From an uncultured Eubacteriales bacterium (GTDB taxonomy: Bacteria; Bacillota; Clostridia; Oscillospirales; Oscillospiraceae), in NCBI GenBank assembly GCA_900544295.1, contig UQUO01000018.1, forward strand, positions 1 through 38,436: a stretch of 38,436 bases of DNA, written 5' to 3'. The notes below the pieces were generated by a model. It had not been told where the DNA came from. It saw only the letters and a program-made list of their open reading frames with translations, and did not search any database. The stretch's first letter is position 1, and every line of letters starts with the position of its first letter. Below, in pieces: positions 7,733 through 16,716 of this stretch. The position numbers were made by a program, and so were the translations under genes.

Positions 7733-8014
7733 ATGGCCTGTCTGTTCTCTGAACTGCGCTGCAAGGAGGTCATAGACCTGCACAGCGGCCAGCGGCTCGG
7801 CTACGTCTGCGACGCGGAATACGAGCCCTGCGACGGGAAAATACTCGCCATCATAGTCCCCGGCCAGGGCCGGGCGGGGGGCCTGCTGGGCCGGGAGGAC
7901 GACTACGTCATCCCCTGGTCGAGCATCTCGCGCCTGGGCAGCGACATCATACTCGTGGACCTCCAGCAGTCCCCCTCCCGCCGGCGGCGGGAGAAGAGGC
8001 CGTTTTTATACTGA
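7733..8014 (+). CDS. YlmC/YmxH family sporulation protein
   Basis: 93 residues with a PRC-barrel-like pattern: CKEVIDLHSGQRLGYVCDAEY at the start, then the YVIPWSSISRLGSDIILVD strand pattern typical of the YlmC/YmxH family, and a basic tail (RRRREKR). Function is poorly defined; the family is linked to sporulation by co-occurrence and location near sigE/sigG. The ATG at 7733 is preceded by GAGGGGG at 8 bp spacing. The gene lies 60 bp after sigG with no terminator between them and shares the terminator that follows. Confidence 0.85.
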   Translation: MACLFSELRCKEVIDLHSGQRLGYVCDAEYEPCDGKILAIIVPGQGRAGGLLGREDDYVIPWSSISRLGSDIILVDLQQSPSRRRREKRPFLY

Positions 8015-8030
8015 TACCGAGCCGCAAAAA

Positions 8031-8070
8031 GGCCCGCCGTCCGTGGAGGACGGCGGGCCGGCGATTTTTT
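8031..8070 (+). terminator. Intrinsic terminator of sigG-ylmC
   Basis: A perfect 12-bp stem GGCCCGCCGTCC (8031-8042) with GGACGGCGGGCC (8048-8059), 5-nt loop, then TTTTTT at 8065-8070. Confidence 0.85.
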
Positions 8071-8079
8071 GTGTATACG

Positions 8080-8106
8080 AAAAAGGCCCGCCGGCAGGCG
8101 AGCCTT
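8080..8106 (-). terminator. Intrinsic terminator of rpmB
   Basis: Minus strand: AAGGC/GCCTT and CGCC/GGCG stems with a single mismatch around a 4-nt loop, followed by TTTTT (8084-8080), 23 bp past the rpmB stop. Confidence 0.7.
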
Positions 8107-8128
8107 GTTTCGGGCGTTTTCACTGCGC

Positions 8129-8317
8129 TCAGACGGCGCGGGTCACCTTTCCGCTGCGGAGGCAGCGGGTGCAGGCGTAGACGTGCTTGGGGCTTCCGTC
8201 TACTATGGCCTTGACGCGCTTGACGTTGGGCTTCCAGGTGCGGTTGGAGCGCCTGTGAGAGTGGCTGACCTTGATGCCGAAGGCCATGTCCTTGCCGCAG
8301 AATTCACACTTCGCCAT
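8129..8317 (-). CDS. rpmB: 50S ribosomal protein L28 (bL28), zinc-binding form
   Basis: 62 residues, the usual length. The start MAKCEFCGKDMAFGIKVSHS and the VKRVKAIV block identify bL28. Two CxxC pairs (C4/C7 and YACTRC, about C49/C52) make this the zinc-binding C+ type; many genomes carry or induce C- versions when zinc is scarce, so it is informative that the copy here is C+. SD GGAGG lies just before the ATG. Monocistronic, on the opposite strand to its neighbours, with its own promoter and terminator. Confidence 0.95.
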   Translation of the reverse strand: MAKCEFCGKDMAFGIKVSHSHRRSNRTWKPNVKRVKAIVDGSPKHVYACTRCLRSGKVTRAV

Positions 8318-8363
8318 GTATGAAGCACCTCCGTTCTCTTAGAAATCATTGACGAGCTTATCT

Positions 8364-8392
8364 ATAATAGCAGAAGCCCCCCGCAAATGCAA
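8364..8392 (-). promoter_or_regulatory. Sigma-A promoter of rpmB
   Basis: Minus strand: TTGCAT (8387-8392), 17-bp spacer, TATTAT (8364-8369) with TGC in front (extended -10). Confidence 0.65.
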
Positions 8393-8431
8393 GCTGAATT
8401 TTCACATTCTGCGGGTTTATTCATAAAGTAT

Positions 8432-8460
8432 TTGCCAAACGTGGGCTATGTGGTTAAAAT
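8432..8460 (+). promoter_or_regulatory. Sigma-A-type promoter of the hprK-dnaE operon
   Basis: TTGCCA (8432-8437), 17-bp spacer, TAAAAT (8455-8460). It starts 35 bp before the hprK ATG and is the only good promoter candidate before the six-gene run. Confidence 0.55.
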
Positions 8461-8494
8461 GGTCGTATAGATTTCAGAAGGGGGCTGCGTCACA

Positions 8495-9439
8495 ATGGTG
8501 CGCGAGGAATATTCCGTCAGCCTGAAGAGCATAGTCGAGGAGCAGGGCCTCACCGTCCTGCACGCCGCGAAGGACTTTGACAGCGCGCGGGTCTACACCG
8601 CGGACGTCAACCGCCCCGCCCTCCAGCTGGCGGGCTTTTACGACTATTTTGACCCCAAGCGGCTCCAGCTCATAGGCCGCGTCGAGAGCACATATCTGCA
8701 GACCCTGGGCGACCAGGCGAGGCTCGCCGCGCTGGAGCAGTTCATGCGCTTCGACATCGCCGCGCTCATCCTCTGCCACGACACCCAGCCCCTGCGTGAG
8801 TGCGTGGAGCTGGCCGAAAAATACGACCGCAACCTGCTCGCAACGAAAGAGGACACCTCCACCTTCATGGCCGACCTAATCAGCATGCTGCGCAACGCCA
8901 TGGCCCCGCGCGTCACCCTGCACGGCGTGCTCGTGGAGATATACGGCGAGGGCCTGCTCATCATGGGCGACTCCGGCGTCGGCAAGAGCGAGACGGCGCT
9001 GGAGCTGATCAAGCGCGGCCACCGCCTCATCGCGGACGACGCCGTGGAGATACGCCGCATCTCGCGCGAGACGCTCATAGGGACGGCCCCCGCGCTCATA
9101 CGCTACTACATGGAGCTGCGCGGCATAGGCGTCATAAACGCGCGGCACATCTTCGGCGTCGGCGCGGTGAAGCCGGAGTCGAACGTGGACCTCGTCGTGA
9201 ACTTCGAGCTCTGGGACGACGACAAGGCCTACGACAGGCTGGGCCTTGAGACGGAGTACACCAGCATCCTGGGCGTGAACGTCCCGAGCGTGACCATCCC
9301 CGTCCGGCCCGGGCGGAACCTCGCCGTCATCCTGGAGCTGGCGGCCATGAACAACAGGCAGAAGAAGATGGGCTACAACGCCGCCGTGGCGCTGGCCCAG
9401 GAACACGACAAGCTGGTGGACAACGGCTGGAGGTACTGA
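8495..9439 (+). CDS. hprK: HPr kinase/phosphorylase
   Basis: 314 residues, normal length. It phosphorylates HPr on Ser46 in response to glycolytic metabolites and removes the phosphate with inorganic phosphate, and so governs carbon catabolite repression. The Walker A loop GDSGVGKS (158-165), conserved H143 and the family signature ELRGIGVIN with DLVVNFE downstream are all present. ATG at 8495 follows the SD AGAAGGGGG. First gene of hprK-murB-rapZ-yvcK-whiA-dnaE; the stop is 3 bp before murB. Confidence 0.95.
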   Translation: MVREEYSVSLKSIVEEQGLTVLHAAKDFDSARVYTADVNRPALQLAGFYDYFDPKRLQLIGRVESTYLQTLGDQARLAALEQFMRFDIAALILCHDTQPLRECVELAEKYDRNLLATKEDTSTFMADLISMLRNAMAPRVTLHGVLVEIYGEGLLIMGDSGVGKSETALELIKRGHRLIADDAVEIRRISRETLIGTAPALIRYYMELRGIGVINARHIFGVGAVKPESNVDLVVNFELWDDDKAYDRLGLETEYTSILGVNVPSVTIPVRPGRNLAVILELAAMNNRQKKMGYNAAVALAQEHDKLVDNGWRY

Positions 9440-9442
9440 GCC

Positions 9443-10360
9443 TTGCGAGTTACCGACACACTCATAAAGGAGCTGCGCTCCGCCCTGCCGGGGCTGGAGC
9501 TGCACGAGAACGAACCCATGGCCGCGCACTGCTCCTTCCGCATAGGCGGCCCGGCGCGGCTCATGGTCTGCCCGGCCTCGGGCGCGCAGGCCGCGGCGCT
9601 GCTGCGCTTTCTGAGGGAGCGCGGCGCGCCCGTGGAGCTCATGGGCAAGGGCACGAACCTCCTCGTCGCGGACGGGGGGCTGGACGCCGTTGTCGTGCGG
9701 CTGGGCGAGGCCATATCTGAGGCCGGGCTGCTGCCCGGGGACCGCGTCAGGGCCGGGGCGGGCATCTCGCTCGCGAAGCTCGCCGTGTTCGCGGCCGACG
9801 CCGGGCTCTCGGGCCTGGAGTTTGCCCACGGCATACCCGGCTCGCTCGGCGGGGCCGTGTTCATGAACGCGGGCGCCTACGGGGGCGAGATGAAAGACGT
9901 GCTCCAGAGCGCCGAGCTCGCGCTGCCGGACGGCACGGTGAGAGAGGTCCCCGCGCAGGAGCTTGAGCTCAGCTACCGCCACAGCGCGCTTGAGGGCTCG
10001 GGGGCGCTCGTCACCGCGGCGACGCTGAAGCTCACGCCCGCGCAGCCGGAGGATATCCGCGCCCGGATGCGGGAGCTCTTGGAAAAGCGCCGCGCCTCCC
10101 AGCCGCTCGACCTGCCCTCGGCGGGCAGCACCTTCAAGCGGCCTGCCGGAGGATACGCGGCCGCGCTCATAGACCAGGCGGGACTCAAGGGCTTCGCCAT
10201 AGGCGGGGCGCAGGTCTCGGAAAAGCACGCGGGCTTCGTCGTGAACCGCGGCGGGGCCACGTTTGAGGACGTGCTGCGCCTCATGGCGCACATAGAAAAG
10301 ACGGTCTTTGAAAAAAGCGGCATCCGGCTGGAGCCGGAGGTCAGGATCTTGAAGGGTTAA
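9443..10360 (+). CDS. murB: UDP-N-acetylenolpyruvoylglucosamine reductase MurB
   Basis: 305 residues. Reduces UDP-GlcNAc-enolpyruvate to UDP-MurNAc with NADPH and FAD, the second committed step of peptidoglycan synthesis. FAD-binding motifs GKGTNLLVADGG (68-79) and HGIPGSLGGAVFMNAGAYGGEM, the catalytic serine in SAGSTFKRP (S229) and the C-terminal EPEVR glutamate motif are intact; the short insert pattern fits the type II enzymes of Gram-positives. The start is TTG at 9443 with GGAGG 9 bp upstream inside the hprK end; no closer ATG fits. Confidence 0.95.
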   Translation: MRVTDTLIKELRSALPGLELHENEPMAAHCSFRIGGPARLMVCPASGAQAAALLRFLRERGAPVELMGKGTNLLVADGGLDAVVVRLGEAISEAGLLPGDRVRAGAGISLAKLAVFAADAGLSGLEFAHGIPGSLGGAVFMNAGAYGGEMKDVLQSAELALPDGTVREVPAQELELSYRHSALEGSGALVTAATLKLTPAQPEDIRARMRELLEKRRASQPLDLPSAGSTFKRPAGGYAAALIDQAGLKGFAIGGAQVSEKHAGFVVNRGGATFEDVLRLMAHIEKTVFEKSGIRLEPEVRILKG

Positions 10361-10363
10361 GGG

Positions 10364-11221
10364 ATGGAATTTCTCATAATTTCCGGCATGTCCGGCGCGG
10401 GCAAGAGCCTCGCGGCGGACATACTCGAAGACATGGACTACTACTGCGTGGACAACATGCCCGTGGCGCTGCTGCCGCGCTTTGCGGAGCTCTGCCTTGC
10501 GACGCGCGGGCGCTACGAGCGCGTGGCCCTTGTCACGGACGTGCGCGAGAGGGAGAGCATCTCGGGCCTCATCGAGGCCCTGGACAGGCTCTGGGAGCAG
10601 GGCCTGGAGTACAGGATACTCTACGTCGAGGCGGACATGCCCACCATCGTGCGCCGCTACAAGAGCTCGCGCCGGCCGCATCCCATGCTCGCGGGCGGCT
10701 CCATCGAGGAGGCCGTGCGCCTTGAAGTGGCGGCCCTCGCGCCGCTCAGGGAGCGGGCAGACTACATCATCAACACCACGGGCCTCACAACGGCGATGCT
10801 CCAGGCGCGCATCGCGGCCCTGCTGCCGGGCGGGGCCGGCGCGCGGCGCCTTGCCGTCACGGTGACGGCCTTCGGCTACAAATACGGCCTGCCCATGGAC
10901 GCGGACCTCGTCTTCGACGTGCGCTTTCTGCCGAACCCCTTCTACGTCGAGGAGCTCCGGGGCCTCTCGGGCCTTGACAAGCCGGTGTCGGACTTCGTGC
11001 TCGGCTGCGGGGACGCGCGGCGTTTTCTGGAGAAGCTGGAGGATCTGCTCCGCTTCCTCATGCCGCTCTATCTGGAGGAGGGCAAATACAACCTGAACAT
11101 AGCCATAGGCTGCACGGGCGGGCGGCACAGGAGCGTAGCCGTCGCCTGCGCGCTGGCGGACAGTCTGGAGGAGGCGGGCATCCCCGCCGCGCGGAGCTTC
11201 CGCGACCTTGAAAAGGGGTGA
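10364..11221 (+). CDS. rapZ: RNase adapter/nucleotide-binding protein RapZ (YvcJ family)
   Basis: 285 residues. N-terminal P-loop GMSGAGKS (8-15) and the conserved C-terminal block GCTGGRHRSVAVA define the RapZ/YvcJ family. In E. coli RapZ senses glucosamine-6-phosphate and directs small-RNA decay; in Firmicutes the homologue is a GTP/ATP-hydrolysing protein linked to cell wall precursor supply and competence, with a less clear mechanism. ATG at 10364 lies 3 bp after the murB stop with AAGGG as SD. Its last bases overlap the yvcK ribosome binding region, consistent with coupled translation. Confidence 0.93.
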   Translation: MEFLIISGMSGAGKSLAADILEDMDYYCVDNMPVALLPRFAELCLATRGRYERVALVTDVRERESISGLIEALDRLWEQGLEYRILYVEADMPTIVRRYKSSRRPHPMLAGGSIEEAVRLEVAALAPLRERADYIINTTGLTTAMLQARIAALLPGGAGARRLAVTVTAFGYKYGLPMDADLVFDVRFLPNPFYVEELRGLSGLDKPVSDFVLGCGDARRFLEKLEDLLRFLMPLYLEEGKYNLNIAIGCTGGRHRSVAVACALADSLEEAGIPAARSFRDLEKG

Positions 11222-11225
11222 GTAC

Positions 11226-12227
11226 ATGAGCAGACGCAGACGCGAGGCCGACCCGCGCATCGTCGTCATAGGCGGCGGCACGGGGCTCTCGACCATGCTC
11301 CGGGGCCTGAAGCGGCAGTCGGAGAACATAACGGCCGTCGTCACCGTGGCGGACGACGGCGGCGGCTCGGGCATGCTCCGGGCCGACCTGGGCATGCCGC
11401 CCCCGGGCGACGTGCGCAACTGCATCCAGGCCCTGGCGAACACGGAGCCGACGATGGAAAAGCTCCTGGCCTACCGCTTCACCGAGGGCAGCCTCAGGGG
11501 CCAGAGCTTCGGCAACCTCTTTCTCGCCGCGCTCAACGGCATGTCGGAGACCTTCGACGAGGCCGTGCGCAAGATGAGCGAGGTCCTGGCCATCACGGGC
11601 CGGGTCCTGCCCGTCACTAACGAGAACGTCTACCTCGCCGCGGAATTCGACGACGGCAGCGAGGTCACGGGCGAGTCGCACATAGCCGACGCCAAGAAGG
11701 CTCGGGACGCGCGCATCCGGCGCGTGCGGCTCATCCCGGAGCGGCCCGCGGCCCTGCCCCAGGTGCTGGAGGCCATAGAGGCGGCGGATATGATAGTTTT
11801 AGGCCCCGGGAGCCTGTACACGAGCATCATGCCGAACCTGCTGACCGAGGGCGTGGCCGCCGCCGTGGCGGCCTCGGACGCCTTCAAGGTCTACGTCCTG
11901 AACGTCATGACCCAGGACGGCGAGACGGAGGGCTACACTGCCTCGGACCACATCGGGGCGCTGTTTTCAAATTCGGGCGAGCGGCTGTTCGACTGGTGCC
12001 TGGCAAACGACAGGCCCATCCCTGAACGGCTGCTGGAGCGCTACGGCGCGGAGGGCGCGGAGCCCGTCCGCGTGGACGAGGAGGCCGTATCGGCCCTGGG
12101 CGTTGGCCTCTTGCGCGCGCCCGTGGCCGGCTGGGCCTCGGGCTATGTGCGGCACGAGCCGGAGGACCTGGCCCGGGAGCTGCTGCGGCTCTACCGCGAG
12201 AAGTCCCACACGCGGGTCTACGGCTGA
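11226..12227 (+). CDS. YvcK/CofD-like gluconeogenesis and cell-shape factor
   Basis: 333 residues. The Rossmann motif IVVIGGGTGLSTML near the start, the DDGGGSG block (about 44-50), PPGDVRNC and VLGPGSLYTSIMPNLL are diagnostic of the YvcK/MgfK branch of the CofD-like family. Members bind UDP-sugars and are needed for growth on gluconeogenic carbon and for normal cell shape. I start at the ATG 11226, which has AAAAGGGGTGAG ahead of it, rather than an in-frame TTG at 11208 inside rapZ. Neighbours rapZ and whiA are the classic partners. Confidence 0.92.
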   Translation: MSRRRREADPRIVVIGGGTGLSTMLRGLKRQSENITAVVTVADDGGGSGMLRADLGMPPPGDVRNCIQALANTEPTMEKLLAYRFTEGSLRGQSFGNLFLAALNGMSETFDEAVRKMSEVLAITGRVLPVTNENVYLAAEFDDGSEVTGESHIADAKKARDARIRRVRLIPERPAALPQVLEAIEAADMIVLGPGSLYTSIMPNLLTEGVAAAVAASDAFKVYVLNVMTQDGETEGYTASDHIGALFSNSGERLFDWCLANDRPIPERLLERYGAEGAEPVRVDEEAVSALGVGLLRAPVAGWASGYVRHEPEDLARELLRLYREKSHTRVYG

Positions 12228-12257
12228 GAGGCCGGGCAGGAAGGGAGGCGGGAAAAG

Positions 12258-13169
12258 GTGACCTTTTCAGCCAGGGCGAAGGCGGAGCTCTGCCGTGTGC
12301 CCATAAAAAAGCGCTGCTGCGCCGTGGCGGAGGCCTACGGCGTGCTGCTGTATTGCAGCCAGTTTTCGAGCCGGGAGCTCAGGATAGTCACGGCCAGCGA
12401 GGATTTTGCCGAGCGCCTGCCCCGGCTCTTCCGCCGCGCCTTCAACCTCGGCTTCGACGAGACCCCGGCCGCCGGCCGCGCGGGCAAGAGCCGCTTTTCC
12501 GTCTCGGATACGGAGAAGATAGCCTCCATCTACCGCGCCTTCGGCATGGAGCCTGCGGAGACGCTGAGCCTGCACATAAATCTGGGCGTGCTCGAAAACG
12601 ACTGCTGCCGGGCCTCCTTCGTGCGCGGCGCCTTCCTCGCGGGGGGCAGCGTGACGGACCCGGCCAAGAGCTTCCACCTGGAGCTCGCCACCACCCACGC
12701 CAGCGTCAGCCGGGAGCTGAGCTCCCTGCTCTTTGAGCTGGGCTTCGAGCCCGGACAGGCCCGGCGCGGGGCAAACTGCCTGAGCTATCTCAAGCAGTCC
12801 GAGACGATAGCCGACTTTCTCACCGCCGTGGGCGCGCCCGTGGCGGCGCTGGACGTCATCTCCGCCAAGGTGGAGCGGGACATGCGCAACGAGATAAACC
12901 GCAAGGTAAACTGCGACACCGCGAACGCGGACAAGACCGTCGCCGCCGCGCAGGCCCAGCTGTCCGCCATACGCGCCGTGGAGCGCGAATACGGCCTCGA
13001 CGGCCTGCCGGAGGGCCTGCAGCAGGCCGCGCTGCTGCGCATCGCCAACCCCGAGGCCAGCCTCGCGGACCTCGCGCAGCTCTCGTACCCCCCGGTGACG
13101 AAATCCTGCCTCAGCCACAGGCTCAAAAAGCTCACGGAACTCGGCCGGGGCATCGCAAAGGAGGACTGA
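12258..13169 (+). CDS. whiA: Sporulation transcription regulator/cell division protein WhiA
   Basis: 303 residues. WhiA has an N-terminal homing-endonuclease-like (LAGLIDADG) fold without nuclease activity, seen here in FVRGAFLAGGSVTDP, and a C-terminal helix-turn-helix (SYPPVTKSCLSHRLKKL). In Streptomyces it is a sporulation regulator; in Bacillus it affects division and chromosome segregation. The start is GTG at 12258, with AAGGGAGG at 12241-12248. The 30-bp gap after yvcK has no terminator. dnaE follows 3 bp later. Confidence 0.95.
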   Translation: MTFSARAKAELCRVPIKKRCCAVAEAYGVLLYCSQFSSRELRIVTASEDFAERLPRLFRRAFNLGFDETPAAGRAGKSRFSVSDTEKIASIYRAFGMEPAETLSLHINLGVLENDCCRASFVRGAFLAGGSVTDPAKSFHLELATTHASVSRELSSLLFELGFEPGQARRGANCLSYLKQSETIADFLTAVGAPVAALDVISAKVERDMRNEINRKVNCDTANADKTVAAAQAQLSAIRAVEREYGLDGLPEGLQQAALLRIANPEASLADLAQLSYPPVTKSCLSHRLKKLTELGRGIAKED

Positions 13170-13172
13170 GCC

Positions 13173-16100
13173 ATGGCCTTTGCCCATCTGCATGTACACA
13201 CGGAATACAGCCTGCTCGACGGCGCCTGCCGCGTGGAGGCCCTGGCCAGGCGCGCCAGGGAGCTCGGCTTCACGAGCCTCGCCATCACCGACCACGGCGT
13301 CATGTACGGCGCCGTCGCCTTCTATGAGGCCTGCGTGAAAGAGGGCGTGAAGCCCGTCATCGGCTGCGAGGTCTACGTCGCCCCGCGCGGGCGCACGGAC
13401 AGGGAGCACGGCGTGGACTCAGAGTACACCCACCTCATCCTCCTGTGCAAGAACGAGACGGGCTACCGCAACCTCTGCTACCTCGTCTCCATGGGCTTTG
13501 TGGAGGGCTTTTATATAAAACCGCGCATCGACTGGCCGCTGCTCTACGGGCACACGGAGGGCCTTGTCTGCCTCTCCGGCTGCCTGGCCGGCGACATTCC
13601 GCAGAAGATAGTCTCCGGCCGCTACGACGAGGCCAAGCGGAAGGCCCTGGAACTGCGTGAGGCCTTTGGCGAGGACTTCTACCTTGAGCTTCAGCGCCAC
13701 GGCATCCCGGACGAGGACGCCGCCGCGCGCGGGCTCATCCGCCTGCACGAGGAGACCGGCATCCCCCTCGCCCTCACGAACGACGCGCACTATATCGACA
13801 AAAAGGACGCCTACTACCAGGACGTCCTCATGTGCATCCAGACCGGCAAGACCGTGGACGAGGCCGAGCGCATGCGCTTCGAGACGCAGGAGTTCTACCT
13901 CAAGAGCGAGGAGGAGATGCGCGCGCTCTTCCCCGGCCAGGAGGAGGCCGCGGACAACACCGCCCTCATCGCCCAAAAGTGCAGCTTCGACTTCGAGTTC
14001 GGGCGCTACCACCTGCCCCGCTTCAAGCTGCCCGAGGGCGAGACGGACAGCGCCGCCTACCTCAAAAAGCTCTGCGAGGCCGGCTTCCTGCGCCGCTACG
14101 GCGCGGACCGCGAGGACGCGCGGCGCCAGCTCGCCTACGAGCTCGACATGATAGGCAAGATGGGCTTTGTGGACTACTTCCTCATAGTCTCGGACTTCAT
14201 CGGCTACGCCAAGGGCCAGGGCATACCCGTCGGCCCCGGGCGCGGCTCCGCCGCGGGCAGCGTCGTCTCCTACTGCCTGGGCATAACGGACATAGACCCC
14301 ATCAAATACAGCCTCTACTTCGAGCGCTTCCTGAACCCGGAGCGCGTCTCCATGCCGGATATAGACATCGACTTCTGCGTCCGCCGCAGGGGCGAGGTCA
14401 TTGATTATGTAAACCGCAAATACGGCGCCGACCACGTGGCGCAGATCGTGACCTTCGGGACCATGGCCGCGCGCGCGGCCATACGGGACACGGGCCGGGC
14501 GCTGAACATCAGCTACGCCGACTGCGACGCCGTGGCAAAGCAGGTGCCCTTTGCCATAGGCATGACGCTCGACGAGGCGATGAAGCTCTCGAAGCAGCTG
14601 CGGGAGATGTACTCCGGCGACGAGAAGCTCCGCTCGCTCATAGACACGGCGAAGGCCCTGGAGGGCATGCCGCGCCACGCCTCGACCCACGCGGCGGGCG
14701 TCGTCATCACGGAGCGGCCGGTGTATGAGTACGTCCCGCTGGCGAAAAACGACGAGAGCATCGTCACCCAGTACACGATGACGACGCTGGAGCACCTGGG
14801 GCTTCTGAAGATGGACTTTCTCGGCCTGCGGAACCTGACGGTGCTGGAGGACGCGGCGGAGCTGGCGCGCCGGCGGCAGCCGGACTTCGACGTCGCCTCC
14901 GTGCCGGAGGACGATGCGGACACCTTCGCCATGCTCTCTGCGGGCAAGACCGAGGGCGTATTCCAGCTGGAATCGACGGGCATCACCGCCGTGTGTACGG
15001 GCCTGAAGCCGAAGAGCATAGAGGACATCACCGCCGTCATCGCCCTCTACCGCCCGGGGCCGATGGACAGCATCCCCCGCTTTCTTGCCTGCTCGGCGCA
15101 GCCGGAGAAGATAAGCTACAAGCACCCGATGCTGGAGCCGATACTTTCCGTCACCTACGGCTGCATAGTATATCAGGAACAGGTCATAGAGATATTCCGG
15201 CGTCTCGCGGGCTTCTCGCTGGGCCAGGCGGACATGATACGCCGCGCCATGTCGAAAAAGAAGCACGAGGTCATAGACGCGGAGCGCCGCGCCTTCATAC
15301 ACGGCGACGAGGCGCGCGGCATCCCCGGCTGCGTCAAAAACGGCGTGGACGAGGCCACGGCCAACAGCATCTACGACGAGATACTCGACTTTGCCAGCTA
15401 CGCCTTCAACAAGGCCCACGCCGTGGCCTACGCCGTCGTGGCCTACCGCACGGCCTATATGAAATGCCACTGGCCCTGCGAGTACATGGCCGCCCTGCTG
15501 ACAAGCGTCCTGGACTCCAGCGCCAAGGTGGCCGAGTATATCACGGAGTGCCGGGAGATGGGCATCAAGGTCCTGCCCCCGGACGTGAATGAGTCGGACG
15601 CGCGCTTCACGGTCGTGGGCGGGAATATCCGCTTCGGCCTCGTGGCCATCAAGAACATAGGCGAGCGCTTCATCCAGCTGCTGATGCAGGAGCGGGCGGA
15701 AAACGGGCCTTTCACGGGCTTTGAGGAGTTCTGCCGCCGCATGTCGGGCAAGGAGCTCAACCGCCGCGCGGTGGAAAGCCTCATAAAGGCCGGGGCCTTC
15801 GACAGCCTGGGCTGCCGCCGCAAGGCGCTCATGCAGATGACGGACGGCGTGCTTGAATGTATCGCCTCCGACGGGCGCAGGAACATAGACGGGCAGCTGG
15901 ACCTCTTCGGCCTGGACGAGGCCGGGGAGCCCGGCGGGGCCTCCTCCTCCGTGCCTGTGCCGGACGTGGCGGAGTATTCGAGCCGGGAGCTCATGGCCAT
16001 GGAGCGGGAGACAACGGGACTGTACCTGAGCGGCCACCCGATAGACGACTACCGCGAGGCCGCGCGCCGCGCCGGGGCCGTCAGCATAGGCGCGGTCATG

Positions 16101-16640
16101 TCCGACTTCGCCTCCCCCGAGGGGCCGGAGCGCTTCCAGGACGGGCAGTACGTCACCCTCGCCGGCATCGTGGCCTCCTCCCGCACGCGCACGACGAAAA
16201 ACGGCCGCCTCATGTGCTACATCCAGTTTGAGGACGACAGCGGCGCCATGGAGCTGCTGGCCTTCCAGAGGACCCTGGACGAGAGCGGCGGCTATATAAG
16301 CGAGAACGCCGCCCTCCTGGTGCGCGGGCGCATCTCCCTGCGCGACGAGAAGGAGCCCCAGCTCATGGTGGACACCGTCCGCCCGCTTTCGGACCTCAAC
16401 GAGCCCGGCGCCTCCGAGCCTCCGAAGAAAGAGCGCAAGCTCTGGCTGCGCCTGCCCACGGCCGATCCGCGCCTCCTGCGCCGCATAGAGCTGCTGTGCG
16501 AGATGTTCCCGGGCCGGGAGCGCATGATCCTCGTCTTTGCCGACACCGGCCGCCGCCTGGGCGCCGAGTGCGTCATAAAAAACAGCCTCCTGCGCGAGCT
16601 GGAGGAACTGCTTGGCCGGGAGAACGTTGTCGTGAAATAG
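13173..16640 (+). CDS. dnaE: DNA polymerase III alpha subunit, DnaE1 type
   Basis: 1155 residues, full length. Replicative polymerase of the C family. N-terminal PHP domain (HLHVHTEYSLLDG, ITDHGVMYG), polymerase core GPGRGSAAGS and active-site PDIDIDF with D396, D398 and D400, helix-hairpin-helix region, and a C-terminal OB fold (VTLAGIVASSRTRTTKNG). The order PHP-Pol-OB without an inserted exonuclease distinguishes it from PolC. Last gene of the hprK operon; there is no pfkA-pyk pair after it, unlike several clostridia. The start codon follows AAAGGAGG. No intrinsic terminator follows; the next gene's promoter begins 10 bp past the stop. Confidence 0.96.
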   Translation: MAFAHLHVHTEYSLLDGACRVEALARRARELGFTSLAITDHGVMYGAVAFYEACVKEGVKPVIGCEVYVAPRGRTDREHGVDSEYTHLILLCKNETGYRNLCYLVSMGFVEGFYIKPRIDWPLLYGHTEGLVCLSGCLAGDIPQKIVSGRYDEAKRKALELREAFGEDFYLELQRHGIPDEDAAARGLIRLHEETGIPLALTNDAHYIDKKDAYYQDVLMCIQTGKTVDEAERMRFETQEFYLKSEEEMRALFPGQEEAADNTALIAQKCSFDFEFGRYHLPRFKLPEGETDSAAYLKKLCEAGFLRRYGADREDARRQLAYELDMIGKMGFVDYFLIVSDFIGYAKGQGIPVGPGRGSAAGSVVSYCLGITDIDPIKYSLYFERFLNPERVSMPDIDIDFCVRRRGEVIDYVNRKYGADHVAQIVTFGTMAARAAIRDTGRALNISYADCDAVAKQVPFAIGMTLDEAMKLSKQLREMYSGDEKLRSLIDTAKALEGMPRHASTHAAGVVITERPVYEYVPLAKNDESIVTQYTMTTLEHLGLLKMDFLGLRNLTVLEDAAELARRRQPDFDVASVPEDDADTFAMLSAGKTEGVFQLESTGITAVCTGLKPKSIEDITAVIALYRPGPMDSIPRFLACSAQPEKISYKHPMLEPILSVTYGCIVYQEQVIEIFRRLAGFSLGQADMIRRAMSKKKHEVIDAERRAFIHGDEARGIPGCVKNGVDEATANSIYDEILDFASYAFNKAHAVAYAVVAYRTAYMKCHWPCEYMAALLTSVLDSSAKVAEYITECREMGIKVLPPDVNESDARFTVVGGNIRFGLVAIKNIGERFIQLLMQERAENGPFTGFEEFCRRMSGKELNRRAVESLIKAGAFDSLGCRRKALMQMTDGVLECIASDGRRNIDGQLDLFGLDEAGEPGGASSSVPVPDVAEYSSRELMAMERETTGLYLSGHPIDDYREAARRAGAVSIGAVMSDFASPEGPERFQDGQYVTLAGIVASSRTRTTKNGRLMCYIQFEDDSGAMELLAFQRTLDESGGYISENAALLVRGRISLRDEKEPQLMVDTVRPLSDLNEPGASEPPKKERKLWLRLPTADPRLLRRIELLCEMFPGRERMILVFADTGRRLGAECVIKNSLLRELEELLGRENVVVK

Positions 16641-16649
16641 GCCCCCGCG

Positions 16650-16678
16650 TTGACAATATACGGAACGGGTGCTATAAT
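16650..16678 (+). promoter_or_regulatory. Perfect-consensus sigma-A promoter of the CNNM gene pair
   Basis: TTGACA (16650-16655), 17-bp spacer, TATAAT (16673-16678), preceded by TGC (extended -10). It matches consensus at all twelve bases. Confidence 0.88.
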
Positions 16679-16690
16679 TTTAAGAAATCT

Positions 16691-16710
16691 TTATCACATG
16701 GGAGTGATAG
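16691..16710 (+). promoter_or_regulatory. Leader hairpin at the ribosome binding site of the first CNNM gene
   Basis: TATCAC (16692-16697) pairs with GTGATA (16704-16709) around the loop ATGGGA, plus a U.G closing pair. The SD GGGAGTGAT lies in the loop and 3' arm, 8-12 bp before the ATG at 16717. It could tune initiation from an otherwise very strong promoter. Confidence 0.4.
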
Positions 16711-16716
16711 TCCTAA

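Noticed and set aside
11208..11225. TTG at 11208 as the yvcK start
   Set aside because: It would lie inside rapZ and over the purine-rich ribosome binding site; the ATG at 11226 has correct spacing.
8876..11443. 855-codon open frame antisense to hprK, murB, rapZ and yvcK
   Set aside because: It crosses four well-identified genes, has no recognisable domain and is explained by codon bias of the real strand.
13419..16037. 872-codon open frame antisense to dnaE
   Set aside because: Shadow of a full-length DnaE; no motif, composition typical of a reverse-strand artefact.
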